Shown here piece after piece: positions 22,632-35,788 of a stretch of 64,000 nucleotides of DNA; within the stretch, counting starts at the first letter, position 1, and each line of letters begins with the position of its first letter. The DNA lies in assembly GCA_014529385.2 (NCBI GenBank), contig JABFUD020000315.1, positions 1 to 64,000 of the forward strand, in the 5' to 3' direction. Made by a program: the position numbers and the translations under genes. A model generated the notes under the pieces. That model was given only the letters and a program-made list of their open reading frames with translations, had not been told where the DNA came from and searched no databases. This stretch comes from Adiantum capillus-veneris. Lineage: Eukaryota > Streptophyta > Polypodiopsida > Polypodiales > Pteridaceae.

Positions 22632-22925
22632 GGAGATGAAGAAGAAGAAGATGGAGATGGAGCAAGAGCACTCTTCAATTGCACAAATGAGAGAATGAGT
22701 GATTTTTAGTTTAGTTGACTTTTATATGAGCTCGGTCCATTCACACTTGGGCACCCATGCTTGGCCAACTAATCCCTTGAATGTTGCAGTTAGAGTGCGC
22801 CTCTCATCGGCGATCACTCTTACCCTTTTCCTATTGGACTGACAAGCCCGGTACCTGACTCTACAAGTAAATAATACAACGTTTGTCGTAGGTGATAGGG
22901 TGTCCATGAGCCTTGAGGGTTAACA
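22341..22925 (-). mobile_element. Ty3/gypsy LTR, inverted (right arm)
   Basis: Mirror copy of 16851-17436, differing by a few bases and the AC-tract length. It is a 5' LTR facing leftward, so it is not the 3' LTR of the gag-containing element. Confidence 0.9.
22721..22728 (-). promoter_or_regulatory. TATA box of inverted LTR
   Basis: TATAAAAG on the minus strand. It is conserved with the forward LTR and directs transcription leftward across gag in the antisense direction. Confidence 0.6.
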
Positions 22926-22981
22926 GAGAGACAGGAAGAGGGAGAGATAGAGAGAAACATGGATAGAGAGGATGAGGGATG

Positions 22982-23010
<29 letters not shown>

Positions 23011-23015
<5 letters not shown>

Positions 23016-25679
23016 TTGAATTTGACATCCCCTCTTATAGAACCATTATTGACACTTGACCTAGAATAGACAAGACCTACATTATAGTAGCCAATATATG
23101 AAAAAAATCGACACTATCCAAAATTTTATAAATGAAGCTGGTACATCCAATCCTGGTAGGAGACTAAATGAGTCCAAGAATCCATGAGAGAATAGATCTA
23201 TACCTGCCACCATCCAACATAAGCAGCCAGTTAGAACATGGGCAGCCTTGATGGGAAGACATGTATCCAAACAATCTATTTTGCTTGTTATTGTTGTCAC
23301 ATAGCCCTAAACCCCTTCACTCTCCTTATATGAATTTAGAGGGAGTTTTTTCTTTGCTTCTCTAGAAGGCATGATTCATCTTTTAGATATTTATCATTAA
23401 TATTTTCCACCATAATTTTTGTCTGGCAGACTTTCCTCTACCATAATTTCCATTGGTACACTCGTTGTTTCATGTTTGATGATGAAGGCTGATTGGCATC
23501 CTTTCGAAAAATCACGTATGGCGGAGGGACTGGCTTATTGGGCCATGGGTAGGTAGCATCTCTTGCGATTTTTGGGCTTGCATTCTGAAAGGATGGTATA
23601 TCCCCCATAGTTTGGTTTCCGATAGATAGCATCATTCCTGTAGTACATTTATATAAACCAAATCTTGTCTATTAGTGGTCTATTCTAGATGCTCATTTCC
23701 AAGACTAATTGGAAAAACTCGGCTATACAACAAAACTTTCCTATTAACTATCTGTGAGGGTTAGACACCCTATCCTCTAAATGGATAGAGTTATAGCCTG
23801 CGAGGATACAGAGAGAGATATTAAGAAAAAATATTTAGAAAATGTAGGATCGGATACCTATTTTTGGGTTTGTATAGAGGATGAGATATATTTTGCCAAA
23901 TTTTGGCAGAGTTTTATTTGTATGTGGACCCATTTTTAAAAAAAGTATACCATCCCTCCTTTTGTAGGAGCCTCACATGAGGATTTATGCTTGAAGAGAG
24001 TAAAAATAAACCTATCTATCCAAATATATACGTACTTTCTAAGGTATGGTTATGTCACACTTTTTCTTTTTTTATTATAAATTAAAAAACCGTCTTTATC
24101 TTCTAACAAAAAATGTATTTGTTTCTATCACATCCCACCTTCCTCTCTACGAATCCTTACATAAGGATATTCTTCTGTGTACATATTAGGTAGCATTTCA
24201 TTTACAAGTACCTCGTTCACAAGATTACATTAGATTTTGCATACAAGAATTATACACATTTTGCTAATAATTTCCTACTGTCTATATCAATTAAAGAAAG
24301 GAAACCTTATGCCTAATTCTGGAAAAACACCATCTGAGTAGACTGAAAGTCTACCTAAGAGCTCGGGGTCGTCATCTGTATGTGTCTTGTTGAAACCGGT
24401 TTCTAATGCTTTTCGATATGATGTTGCCAAATAAACCATATACAATATGCTATCTATGAGTATGTTTACCATTATTCAATCAATCATTGTTCAGAAAAAA
24501 CCTTTTTTTCCTTTTCTATGTCTGTCTCAAACATTATCTTAGTTTTTTTTGAATTTGATATCAAATATAGTTAGCCCATGGTATATCCGATGTCTGCTCT
24601 AATAGTTACACCATGTATTCGTTTTCGTATGAGATACCCTGTGTTCCAAAACATCTAGATAAAATAGTGTTCTAGATTATGTGAACAGAGTTTATATTAG
24701 ACTGAAAACGTGCGTCTATACACATTTATGTAAGCAATTATCCGTTCCCTGTTTCTTCTTCTATTGCATTGCATAGAGTTTTCTTCTCTAAAAAAAGTTT
24801 TTCTTTTTTATATACAAAGTACAGTAGTTTACATGTCAAACAATATTTTTGTAAACCTTGCTTACGTACATCAATCTACCAAGCTTTAAACGTTTCATAA
24901 TGTAACAAGATTTACTGTACTGTAAAGAATTGTAGGTTTCCCTTACCGTGCCATATTCCAATGCTATCAACGCCTATCCCGATTGTGCTTCTGGATAATG
25001 AGGATTCGCCAACTGAGATTCCATGTGTGAGGCGCTTATGTAAGATCAGGACAGCTCTCCTTCAAGTAGACATGCGTCCCTTCTTTCAAGCTTGAAGCAG
25101 CATAAAGCCACGTTGTCTACGATTTGTGTGTGTGTATGAAAGACAACACCAAGCCACACTATGTGTGTGTGTGTGTGAAAGACAGCACCAAGCCACGTTG
25201 TGTAAAGGAGAGCACCAAGCCACGCTACCTACGATGTGTGTGTGTGTGTGAAAGAATTCTTAGTATGAGTGCACAGTCGGTTTTCTCTCTTGCAAGCCCT
25301 CTGTGCTTCTTATATGCAGTCCGTCACGCTTATCATTATGATACCCATTGCCTTCGCCAACTATATGCGCCCAGTTTGGGCTTGCCAAATTCGGTGGAGT
25401 TATATTTTGTCAACAGGAATCTTCCTTATATGCACATACGCTTTTAATATCGGATTTGGTAGATTATCATTACTGAGAGTAAGGTTCAAAGAACCTGTTA
25501 TGAATTTTAAAGGATTAAAGTTACTATTTTCAATCTATTTGGTGCCACTCCACATCTTATTGGTTCCCCCCCTTTTTAAAAAAACAACAGATAAAAAAGT
25601 TAGAGATAGAGATAGAGAGAAAGCGAGAGACAGAGGTTTTTTCAGCCTTGTGTATCCCCGCATATTACGGGTTTTTAAA
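23011..25679 (-). repeat. Direct repeat B of Penelope-like element (right arm)
   Basis: Mirror of 14103-16769. It keeps fragments of the conserved frames, for example 24287-24472 (minus), whose THTDDDPELLGRLSVYSDGVF stretch is also readable in unit A at 7480-7525. Confidence 0.7.
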
Positions 25680-28600
25680 GAGAAGAGAGAGAGAGGCCCA
25701 CCCCCAACCTTGGGAGTATGCCCATTTGGTGGGGGATAGCGCACCAAGTGGACATATCCCCCGCCAATATAAAACTTGAGTTTGTCATATACAACATTTC
25801 CCCTTTCTTAAATTATTATCATTTTTACCAACCTCTGGTGTTTGTCTAATTATATTTTACCCAATAGTACACAAAATCACTTCGTATGCTTACCAAAAAA
25901 CAACACCTTTGGTGACAATTTGTTTTTCCAATGTTTATTGTCAAATAAAACCTTTGTACAAATGTCCTGGTACCGTTTCCATTGGAGGTAAAAATACGAC
26001 TTTTATTGAAAAAAAGTTCCATACAACTTGTATGAGTTACATATGAAATATGAAAAACTTAATAAGATGTCTCCATCATGTTGTGCGCTGATTTGGTATT
26101 TTTCTCCTCAGTCCTTCCTGTCATTTTGTGTTCTCGCCTTTTTGGTTACTCTCATGTATCCAACTCGATTGTTTCAGAGGTTATTATCATATTTTTCTCA
26201 TAAGTATGTACATCCTGTTCTATTTCTTTTTTATTAGTAAATTCGTCAAAGATCTGAGCTCGAATGTGATACTTGGGAAGTTACCTTTCATTAGAAATTG
26301 TGTGATTAATATTATGATATGTGTTCTTTTGAATCCATTTGAAGAAAACATAAAGCTCAGTCTTTGCAAATCATTGAATGCTTAAAATACACATGACGCC
26401 TTATAAATGATGGGTAAGATCTACGACACACATACTTTGTATGCCAACTATGTCGGGCGATTACTGGCTGCTTGTATGAATGATACTTGGTGTCCTGGTA
26501 ATGCATCTTCCTTCCATGCTGTTTCTGTAGTCTATTCTCCGATAAAGGGTCTTTGTAGAATTATTTTCGTGTTTAACACTAGGTTGTTATGGGACACTTT
26601 TATGTCCTGTTAAGTGACCATTTTCCTTGAATTATGTCAAGAGTTTCAAAATGGATTTTGAGGTGATATCTATCTAGAAATTTGTCTCATGAGCTGAAAA
26701 ACACTCGACATTTTTTTGGAATATCAATTCCATCTTTAACCTTGTCCTTGCACAACATTTCACAACCTAAACTGTGTGAAAAAACGGGTCTTGTTTTTGG
26801 ATTTTTTCAACTTTTTGCAACTATACCACTCTAGAATTCATGTTTGTGATGTCTATAATGCTAGAGAACTATCTTTAGTAGTCCTCAACATGTCCTGATG
26901 CTTCTAGGGAGAAATAAATGTTAAAGTTGTAAGTTATGACCAAATTACAAAAATTGTTAAATCCTGTTTTTTAGCCAATTTTAGCTCTTCTATGATTTTT
27001 TTGGTGGCTTTCATGATATCCAAATGCAGTTTTGATTTTCTATGTCGCATATTGTAATATAAAGCTAATATTCCTTGAGTTTTGGGGCACCTAATACCCT
27101 ATTTTGCATAGTAGACAACAATGGTTGATTTTTTCAATTATAGAAGAAAACGAAACATTCTAGTATATCAAGTATAGCTTTTTCAATATTGTTAGTTTCT
27201 TGTGACAACTACATGCATTTTTGTAGGTAGTAACCATATCTAGTCATAAGGATCAAATTTGGCTAGATATTGAATAGTTTCTATGGGATTCTACAACTCA
27301 TAATGTTGAACCCAGTTTTTTCATGTTTGCTGTACTTAACACTTCATCTTTGTCCCCAAGATTCCCATTGGTAAGAGATGTAATATTCTTTTGACATGCT
27401 CCATGGCTCCTTATGAACCTAAAGGACAATAGGGAACTAAGAAAACATGCATATATTATTTGTATTGAGCGTGGCTATAGAAACTTTGATGATAGGTTTG
27501 CCGAATGGTAAAAATTCAACTTTTTTGTACCTATTTCTTTTGGCAAAACAAAAAATAGTGAGTGATAAGCAATCATATATTCTGATCACCAAACCATTGA
27601 AGTTAACTAGGGAATTTATCTCGAGTCCTACAAAAATCCCTAATCTTATTTTTATGCAACAAAACGTAAGAAATGACTGTTTTGATGAAAATGTACTGGT
27701 CCATCAACTTTGGAGGCTTGGTGTGACCAAAAAATGAGAAATTTTACAAGTTTCTTATTTTTTACATGTGTAGTAGGCCTTGAACTATAACCTCATGAAA
27801 GGATTTTACAAAATGAGTGGATCTACTATGGTTTTGGAGGTTTTTCCAAAACCCTAAAAGGACACTTTTATGTCCTAGTAGGTTACCAACCTAGTGTTAA
27901 ATATGTAGAGCCAAATCTTGTATGAGTCATTTTTACGAAAATGATATCCAATGGATATATTGTAAAGGGGTCCTCAAGGGACAAGGGTTTGTTATGATTC
28001 ATGCAACTTGCAATATATGTGTTATTTATGAAAAGAAAATCATCCATATACTGATTAGAGTGTAAGAATGCTAAAAGCATATCATTCCTTTTGAGTCTAG
28101 ATAATTTTCTGACATATTCTAGCTCAAACCAAGCCAGATATAGACTGCACCATAAAGGAGAACATGAGTATCCCATTCGAATTCCTCTAGTTTGTCGATA
28201 AATATCAGATCCTAACCATGAGAAACAATTGTCTAGCACAAAAATATTTAAAGTTTCAAAAAATTCAAAGGAGCATTTTACTTCTGACTTCTTTTTTGTA
28301 AGGGTGATTTTACTCCTAGATGGTTTAAACCCTTTGTAGCTTTGTAGATGGGTGATTTTACTCCATCAAGCTATGCTTTCCATGGTGAGGAATTGCCTCA
28401 TAAAAAGCTTTAATATCATACGTATGAACATCGTAAATTAGTTTGGGGAGGTTTATCAAAGAATCATATTGGTTGTTAATGACCCAATATGCATTTGTAT
28501 TCACTTTTATAAATGTTTGAAGGTTTTTTTGAAAATTCTCAGTATATTCAATAAGCCCACTAGACAAACCATGTAGGAACTTAGTGATCTTACTAGCCAC

Positions 28601-30948
28601 ACGAGAAAATAAACAATCATTGGCATTTGTTATCCATCGGAACTCTGTTTTGTAAATTTTGTAATTTCCCATAATATAGGAAAGATCTCTATTATGAGAA
28701 GGTATAATATTAAACTCCTTGCATCGTGTATTAATGATTTCGATGATGGTGTTATTGCATTCATTTATCGGCATGAATTCTGAAGAATTTAATCTATTGT
28801 TTACATATAGTCTAATGATTCTTTTACAAATAAAGACAAGAGTTTGAGCTGATTTATCCAAACTACATAAAAAATGTGTTTTTGGATTAATTCAATTTCG
28901 TCTAATATATCTTTTCCCATCAACCATGGACTTTGGTTATGCCTAAAATTTGGAAATATAGAGTGAAAGGTTTTCTCAAGTCTTATTTCAATTGAATGGA
29001 AGTGAGATTGTGTGCATTTTATGTTTAGTAAATGGCATAATTTATCCCATCCCTTCTTGAATTTGGCTTTAACTGAATGTAGATGTATAGGGACAAGCGA
29101 GATATGGTTAAAGCCTTTAGATATGCTATCCCTTAGTGTGTGGTGTCTTATGAATGATGGTTCAGTAGTAATAAAGTGCTTACCATGATGTTCAAATTTC
29201 TTTAGGAAATTTCTAAACCGTTTCTGACTCTGGCAAACACAAGGTTCATGAAGATCAAAAGGTTTAGCAAACATATCAAAAGGTTTATCAAGTATTGGCC
29301 AACATTATTCGTGTATTTCCATCCAAATTTAATTTGAAAATGCTCAAGATTTTTCTGATTCCAATATCCTTTAACATTTCATCAAAAAAAGTGTGAGGGT
29401 GTACAAACTCCATAAATTTATTAATGAAAGTTAAATGAATAAATCGATGTTTCCTTTTATTACCTTGTTTAAACCATTATAACTCATTAGTTCTAGTAAT
29501 TAAATGTCGTACATTGTCATCTGTATTGTATTCAAGCATCCTTGGAGTTTCGCCAAAGTCCTTAGATCCACAAAATTGTGGAGGTTGTTTTGATGATGAT
29601 GTTGTATTGCTTGGTGTATTAGCAATACGTTTCAGTTGTTCCCTACTTCTAGAGGGTTTTAAAATTGTTTCGATGGTTAGACCAATTGGGTGGTGTTGAA
29701 CTCGAGAGAGGAATGGATTTCCTGGTGTATATAATACCAACCCTTTTCCTGCATCAATCAGATGCTCATGAATTGCATAAAAGACTACTACCGCATGTCG
29801 AACCTCAATGGGAAAAGCTGTTACCCATCCAATGACAGCATATACTTGTGCGGGCCCAGAAGAGTAAGGAAAGAACCTCGAAAGATTTTGAAATACAAAC
29901 CAAAGAAGGTGATCAAACCATATGATTGTTGCTGGGCAGTTAGAATCGGGATTCCTCTTACAAGTACACTTGATGAATGGTCTATATGTGTTCCATCAAT
30001 TTTTCAAGAACTTCCGAACATCGTTTTCTTTCTCGTTGAGTGATAGTCCCTTTGTACGGGCTACCATAGAAGCATTAGAGCACTTTTTATTGTCAATGTC
30101 GGACAATTTTATCTGCTTTAGTGTAAAGGGTTAAATTGCGATAGTAGATGTTTTGATTGAAGTGCAGATGTTTTGCATTGTTCTACCACATCAGGTGGTA
30201 AACTACAAAGCAAATCTAAAGAGTCAATTGTGAATGGAGCACATTGATTCAGTATCTCAAAATCCCAGAGTTTGTTTTTAAGGCGAATAGCGTCGAGCTC
30301 AATTTGTCTGAAAGGAAGTAGCGGAATGAATTCAGAAAAATGTCTCGGCATAGACCTTTCAATTTTTTGAGAAGAAGGGTCCTCGGTTAGGACTAGGGCT
30401 TCCTTTTCTTCTTGATCCAAGAGATCTAGATCTAAAAGAGGGTTCACGATCTCTTGAGATTGTCTAATTGCTAGCAGCAGGATAGGGAGATTATTGATAA
30501 AATATAGCTTATTGACTATGGAGGGTAGGGATGAAAAATAAAAGTCTAAATCCGAACAGTCCTGAGCATCAATAAAGCATAATGATAGTAGAAAATAATT
30601 TAGAGAGTTAATAAGTTGTGTAGGTTCTTTTCTGGAAAGGGCTAAGAGTTTTAACCAGTCATTAACAGATGTTGTTTTTAAGGCAGAAAGCTCTTGTTAC
30701 TGTATTGCTTTCTTCTCATAGTCAAGGAGACTTTTATGAAAGTTAGTCCCTTTGAAGCATGATAGTAAACATTGTGTTCCACTAGGAGGGATATGAAACC
30801 TTTTATCGTCGGAGTATCCAAATCGTGTGAGAGATACAATCCAGCCAACCTGAAGGGTGTTCCCAAAGATAACTTTGTAAGTAGCTATTAATGAAGGCAA
30901 GTTCAATATATGGTAGTTTTCCGACCAAGGACAACTCGGGAAATAAAG
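25680..30948 (-). pseudogene. Penelope-like reverse transcriptase, decayed (right arm)
   Basis: Mirror of 8833-14102 on the minus strand, with the same breaks and the same DNA element inside (26577-27896). Small differences show independent change. Motif A reads TYDIKAFYEAIP with Phe, which is more usual for the family than the left-arm Cys. The catalytic box reads YMDDFLF instead of YMDDLLF. The N-terminal block has EALVLTED instead of EALGLTED. The shared frameshifts and stops mean the element was already dead before the inverted duplication. Confidence 0.75.
26577..27896. mobile_element. 1.3-kb non-autonomous DNA element (right arm)
   Basis: Mirror of 11886-13205, again flanked by TTAA on both sides (26573-26576 and 27897-27900). 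Its presence in both arms shows that its insertion predates the palindrome. Confidence 0.75.
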
Positions 30949-33125
30949 AGAGACAGATTAAATTTCACATCCCCTCTTATAGAACCATATATTGACACTT
31001 CACCTAGAATATACAAGACCTAAATTACAGTAGCCAATATATGCAAAAATCGACACAATCCAAATTTTTATAAATGAAGCTAGTACATCCGATCCTGGTA
31101 GGAGACAAAATGAGTCCCAAAATCCATGAGAGAATAGACCTATACCTAACACCATCCAACCTAAGCAGCCAATTAGAACATGGGCAACCTTGATCGGAAG
31201 ATAGGTATCCAAATAATCTATTCTACTTGTTATTGATGTCACATATCCGTATACCCATTCACTCTCCTTATATGCATTTCGAGGGAGTTTTTTCTTTGCT
31301 TCTCTAGCAGGCATGATTCGTCTTTTAACGGTATTTTCCACCATAATTTTGTATGGCAGACTTTTCTCTACCATAATTTCCATTGGTACACTCGTTGTTT
31401 CAGGTTTGATGATGAAGGTTGATTGGCATCCTTCTGGAAAATCACGTATGGCGGAGGGACATGGCTTTCCATTGGGTAGGTAGCATCTCTTGTGATTTTT
31501 TGGGTTTTGCATTCTCAAAGGATGGTACATCCCCCATAGTTTGGATTCTGATAGATAGCATCATGCCCTGTACTACATTTATATAAAGCAAATCTTGTCT
31601 ATTAGTGGTCTATTCTAGATGCTCGTTTCCAAGACTAATTGTAAAAACTCGGCTATACAACAACACTTTCTTATTAACTATCGTGAGGTTTGGACATCCT
31701 ATCCTTTAAATGGATAGAGTTATAGCCTGAGAGGATACAAAGAGAGATATTAAGAAAAACTATTTAGAAAATGTAGGATCGGATACCTATTTTTGGGTTT
31801 GTATAACAGACAAGATATATTTTGCCAAAATTTTGGCAGAGTTTTGTTTGTATGTGGACCCATTTTTCAAAAAAGTATACCATCCCTCCTTTTGTAGGAG
31901 CCTCACATGAGGATTTATGCTTGAAGAGAGTAAAAATAAACCTATCTATCCAAATATATACGTACTTTCTAAGGTATGGTTATGTCACACTTTTTTTCTT
32001 TAATTTAAAAAACCGTCTTTATCTTCTAGCAAAAAATTTATTTGTTTCTATCGCATCCCACCTTCCTCTCTGCGGATCCTTACATAAGGATCTTCTTCTA
32101 TGTACATATTAGGTAGCATTTCATTTACAAGTACCTCGCTCAAAAGATTACATTAGATTTTGCATACAAGAATTATACACATTTTGCTAATAATTTCCTA
32201 CTGTCTATATCAATTTAAAGAAAGGAAACCTTATGCCTAATTCTAGAAAAACACCTTCTCAGTAGACGGAAAGGGTACCTGAGAGCTCGGGGTCGTCATC
32301 TGTATGTGTCTTGCTGAAACCGTTTTCGAATGCTTTCCGATGCTGCCAAATAAACCACATACAATATGCTATCTATGAGTAGATGTTTACCATTATTCAG
32401 CCAATCATTGTTTGGAAAAAACCTTTTTCCCTTTTCTATGTCTATCTCAAACATTATCTTACTTTTTCTGGAATTTGATATCAAATACAGTTAACCCATG
32501 GTATATCCGATGTCTGTTTTAATAGTTACACCATGTACTTGTTTCCATATGAGATACCCCATGTTCCAAAACATGCAGGTAAAATAGTGTTCTAGATTAT
32601 GTGAACAGAGTTTATATCAGACTGAAAACCTGCATCTATACACATTTATGTAGAGCAGTTATCCGTTCCCCGTTTCTTCTTCTAATGAATTGCATAGAGT
32701 TTTCTTCTCTAAAAAATGTTTTTCTTTTTTATATACAAAGTACAGTAGTTTACATGTCAAACAATATTTTTGTAAACCTTGATTGAGTCCATCAATCTAC
32801 CAAGCTTTAAACATTTCATAATGTAACAAAATTTACGGTACTGTAAAGAATCGCAGGTTTCCCTTACCGTGCCGTATTCCAATGCTATCAACGCCTATGC
32901 CGATTGTGCTTCTGGATGATGAGGATTCGCCAACTAAGATTCTGTGTGTGAGTTGCTTATGTAAGATCAGGACAGCTCTCCTTCAAGTAGACATGCGTCC
33001 CTTTTTTTCAAGTTTGAAGCAGCATAAAGCCACGCTGCCTACGATGTGTGTGTGTGTGTGTGTGTATGAAAGACAACACCAAGCCACACTGTGTAAAGGA
33101 GAGCTCCAAGCCACGCTACCTAGGA

Positions 33126-33157
<32 letters not shown>

Positions 33158-33580
33158 TGCTCAGTATGAGTGCACGATTGGAATTCTCTCTTGCAATCCC
33201 TCTGTGCTTCTTATATGCAGTCCGCCGTGCTTATCATTATGATACCCAGTGCCTTCACCAACTGTATGCGCCCAGTTTGGGCTTGCCAAATTCGGTGGAC
33301 TTATATTTTGTCAACAGGAAATCTTCCTTATATGCACATATGCTTTTAATATCGATTTGGTAGATTATCATTACTGAGAGTAAGGTTCAAAGAACCTGTT
33401 ATGCATTTTAAAGGATAAAAGTTATTATTTTTGACCTATTTGGTGCCACTTCTAATTTAGAGGGAACAATGGGTTTTTTTTTAAAACAATAGATAAAAAC
33501 ATTAGAGATAGAGATAGAGAGAAGCGAGAGACATAGGTTTTTTTCAGCCTTGTGTATACCCGCATATTACGGTTTTTAAA
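30949..33580 (-). repeat. Direct repeat A of Penelope-like element (right arm)
   Basis: Mirror of 6206-8832. It ends at TTTAAA near 33580 and is followed by the mirrored CT desert, read here as GA. Confidence 0.7.
31000..31530 (-). CDS. Hypothetical 176-residue protein inside pseudo-LTR
   Basis: The best preserved copy of a frame found in all four repeat units. The N-terminal half is basic and polar (CYLPNGKPCPSAIRDF, then MPAREAKKKLPRN). The C-terminal half is hydrophobic, with two likely membrane-spanning stretches around residues 118-140 (VAHVLIGCLGWMVLGIGLF) and 150-172 (LASFIKIWIVSIFAYIGY). The left-arm copy is frameshifted, and the B units carry stops. Many A-versus-B differences are conservative, which suggests but does not prove past selection. 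I do not recognise the family. It could be an accessory ORF of the retroelement or chance-conserved sequence. Confidence 0.35.
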   Translation of the reverse strand: MYHPLRMQNPKNHKRCYLPNGKPCPSAIRDFPEGCQSTFIIKPETTSVPMEIMVEKSLPYKIMVENTVKRRIMPAREAKKKLPRNAYKESEWVYGYVTSITSRIDYLDTYLPIKVAHVLIGCLGWMVLGIGLFSHGFWDSFCLLPGSDVLASFIKIWIVSIFAYIGYCNLGLVYSR

Positions 33581-33642
33581 GAGAGAGAGAGAAAGATAGA
33601 TAGAGAAAGATAGAGAGGGGGGTGGGGGGGGGGAGAGGAGAG

Positions 33643-33711
<69 letters not shown>

Positions 33712-33743
33712 CGTACCGCCCATTTTTGTGTATGCCCATGGGA

Positions 33744-33832
<89 letters not shown>

Positions 33833-34186
33833 GGGGGAGGGAGTTTGATTTGATTTGATTTGGTATTAACGTCTGCGGGGGGCCAGAAATGACCCATGGG
33901 ACCTTAAAGTGGTGTGTGTTATTCTCTTTTTGTGTTCTTGTGAGTGTCTTTTGAGGCTCAAGTATGCGGGTGAGGTATGTTCCGAGAGCTGTAGGGGAGG
34001 GGTATGTCTTGGATAATAGGTCCACAAAGATAGAACAACCGCTTAGAAGTGGTTGAAAATTATCCCATATGTGAGCGTATTCTGGGCATTCCAATGTCAC
34101 TTGTGCTTCATCTTCGAGAGCTTGCATTGCACATGATGTGCATATCCGTTTAGAAGCATCAATTTTCAGCCAGTCCTCTGTTTTAT

Positions 34187-34245
<59 letters not shown>

Positions 34246-34363
34246 AAGAGAGGAAGAGAGAAAGAGGGAGAAATAGGGAGGGAGAGATAAAGAGAGGGGG
34301 AGAGATAGGAAAGAGGGAGAGATAGAGAGAGAGGAAGAGGGAGAGATAGGAAAGAGGAAAGAT

Positions 34364-34414
<51 letters not shown>

Positions 34415-34428
34415 GGAGGGAGGGAGAG

Positions 34429-34468
<40 letters not shown>

Positions 34469-34501
34469 AGAGAGATGGAGAGATAGAAAGAGGGAGGGAG
34501 G

Positions 34502-34555
<54 letters not shown>

Positions 34556-34838
34556 TAGAGAGAGAGAATAGAGAGAGAGAGAGAGAGTAAATAGAGAGAG
34601 GAATAGAGAGAGATATGGAGAGAGAGAAAGAGGGGAAACAGGGAGAGAGAGAAAGAAGGTAAGGAGATGAAAATTGGGCTCCAAAGGGATACCTAAGTGA
34701 CCAGCACCAAGATTACCTTCAAGGCAAGGACGGTTTGTTGAACAAAGTGCTTGCGTTACATGGAGGCATATGCATGACTCTGGGATGGAGCTTCCACTTC
34801 GTAGTTCAACTGCACGACCGAGAAGGGAAGAGCGAGAG

Positions 34839-34912
<74 letters not shown>
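33581..34912. repeat. (GA)n microsatellite desert (right arm)
   Basis: Mirror of 4738-6205, with three GA blocks (33581-33840, 34190-34660, 34840-34912). The unique island 33841-34189 holds the LINE-like scrap. Lengths of individual tracts differ from the left arm by tens of bases, as expected for replication slippage after duplication. Confidence 0.9.
33870..34180 (-). pseudogene. LINE-type reverse transcriptase C-terminal scrap (right arm)
   Basis: On the minus strand from about 34180, the frame reads through CAMQALEDEAQ and LECPEYAHIWDNF to LTRILEPQKTLTRT, about 85 residues without a stop. The pattern resembles the Cys-rich tail of non-LTR reverse transcriptases. This copy keeps the frame broken in the left arm near 5680. 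There is no neighbouring RT or endonuclease domain. Confidence 0.4.
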
Positions 34913-34915
<3 letters not shown>

Positions 34916-34949
34916 CAGTGAGAGAAATGGAATTACTTATTGCATAGCA

Positions 34950-35715
34950 TTAAAATTGTAATGTTACGATCAATTGATCACTTAGACGTTGAATGTAGGT
35001 GCAACCAACACAAAACAATGGCTACATTTACAATCATAACATATATGTGTGTACATATATTTTTTTTTATACATTTATGTAGGCACTAAGTACGGGAGCA
35101 TAGCACCCGAAGGTTAGACGCTTCCTCTTGGGTATAGTCCTTTTTTAATTGTGGCATTGCAGTCATTGATCCGCTCATGCGTGGATTACCGCAATGCACC
35201 TTTGGTTTTACCACGGTTGATATTGCGATGATATCTAAAGAGGTGTAGTTGACCTTTGGCACTACTAGCCTCTACTTATGTCTACTAGTATGTATATGTA
35301 TCTACGTGTTTGTGTACTAATATATATATATCCTTTGGGAGAGAATTGTAATGTTACAGTCAATTGATCACTTAGACGTTGAATCTAGGTGCAGCCAACA
35401 CAAAACGATGGCTACATTTACAAACCATAGCATATGTATGTGTGTACATATATATTTGTTTATGCATATATGTAAGCACTAAGTACGGGAGCATAGCACC
35501 CAAAGCTTAGACGCTTCCTCTTGGGTATAGTCCTTTTTTTAATCGTGGCGTTGCGGTCATTGATCCACTCATGCATGGATTACCGCAATGTACCTTTGTT
35601 TTTACCACAGTTGAGACTGCGATGATATCTAAAGAGATGGAGTTGACCTTTGGCACTACTAGCCTCTACTTAGGTCTACTAGTATGCATATGTATCTACG
35701 TGTTTGTGTGCTAAT
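34950..35715. repeat. Tandem pair of 394-bp units (right arm)
   Basis: Mirror of 3937-4699, with two head-to-tail units sharing the TAACATTACAAT and CTAGTAGTGCC landmarks. Confidence 0.85.
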
Positions 35716-35788
35716 ATACTTGTGTACAATATATTTATAGATGAGTGAGTAGGGTGAAAAGCTTTATCTTATATTGCTCTTTGTAAAT

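Noticed and set aside
16851-22925. Ordinary LTR retrotransposon with two LTRs
   Set aside because: The right LTR is inverted and accompanied by its own primer-binding site and leader, and pol is missing.
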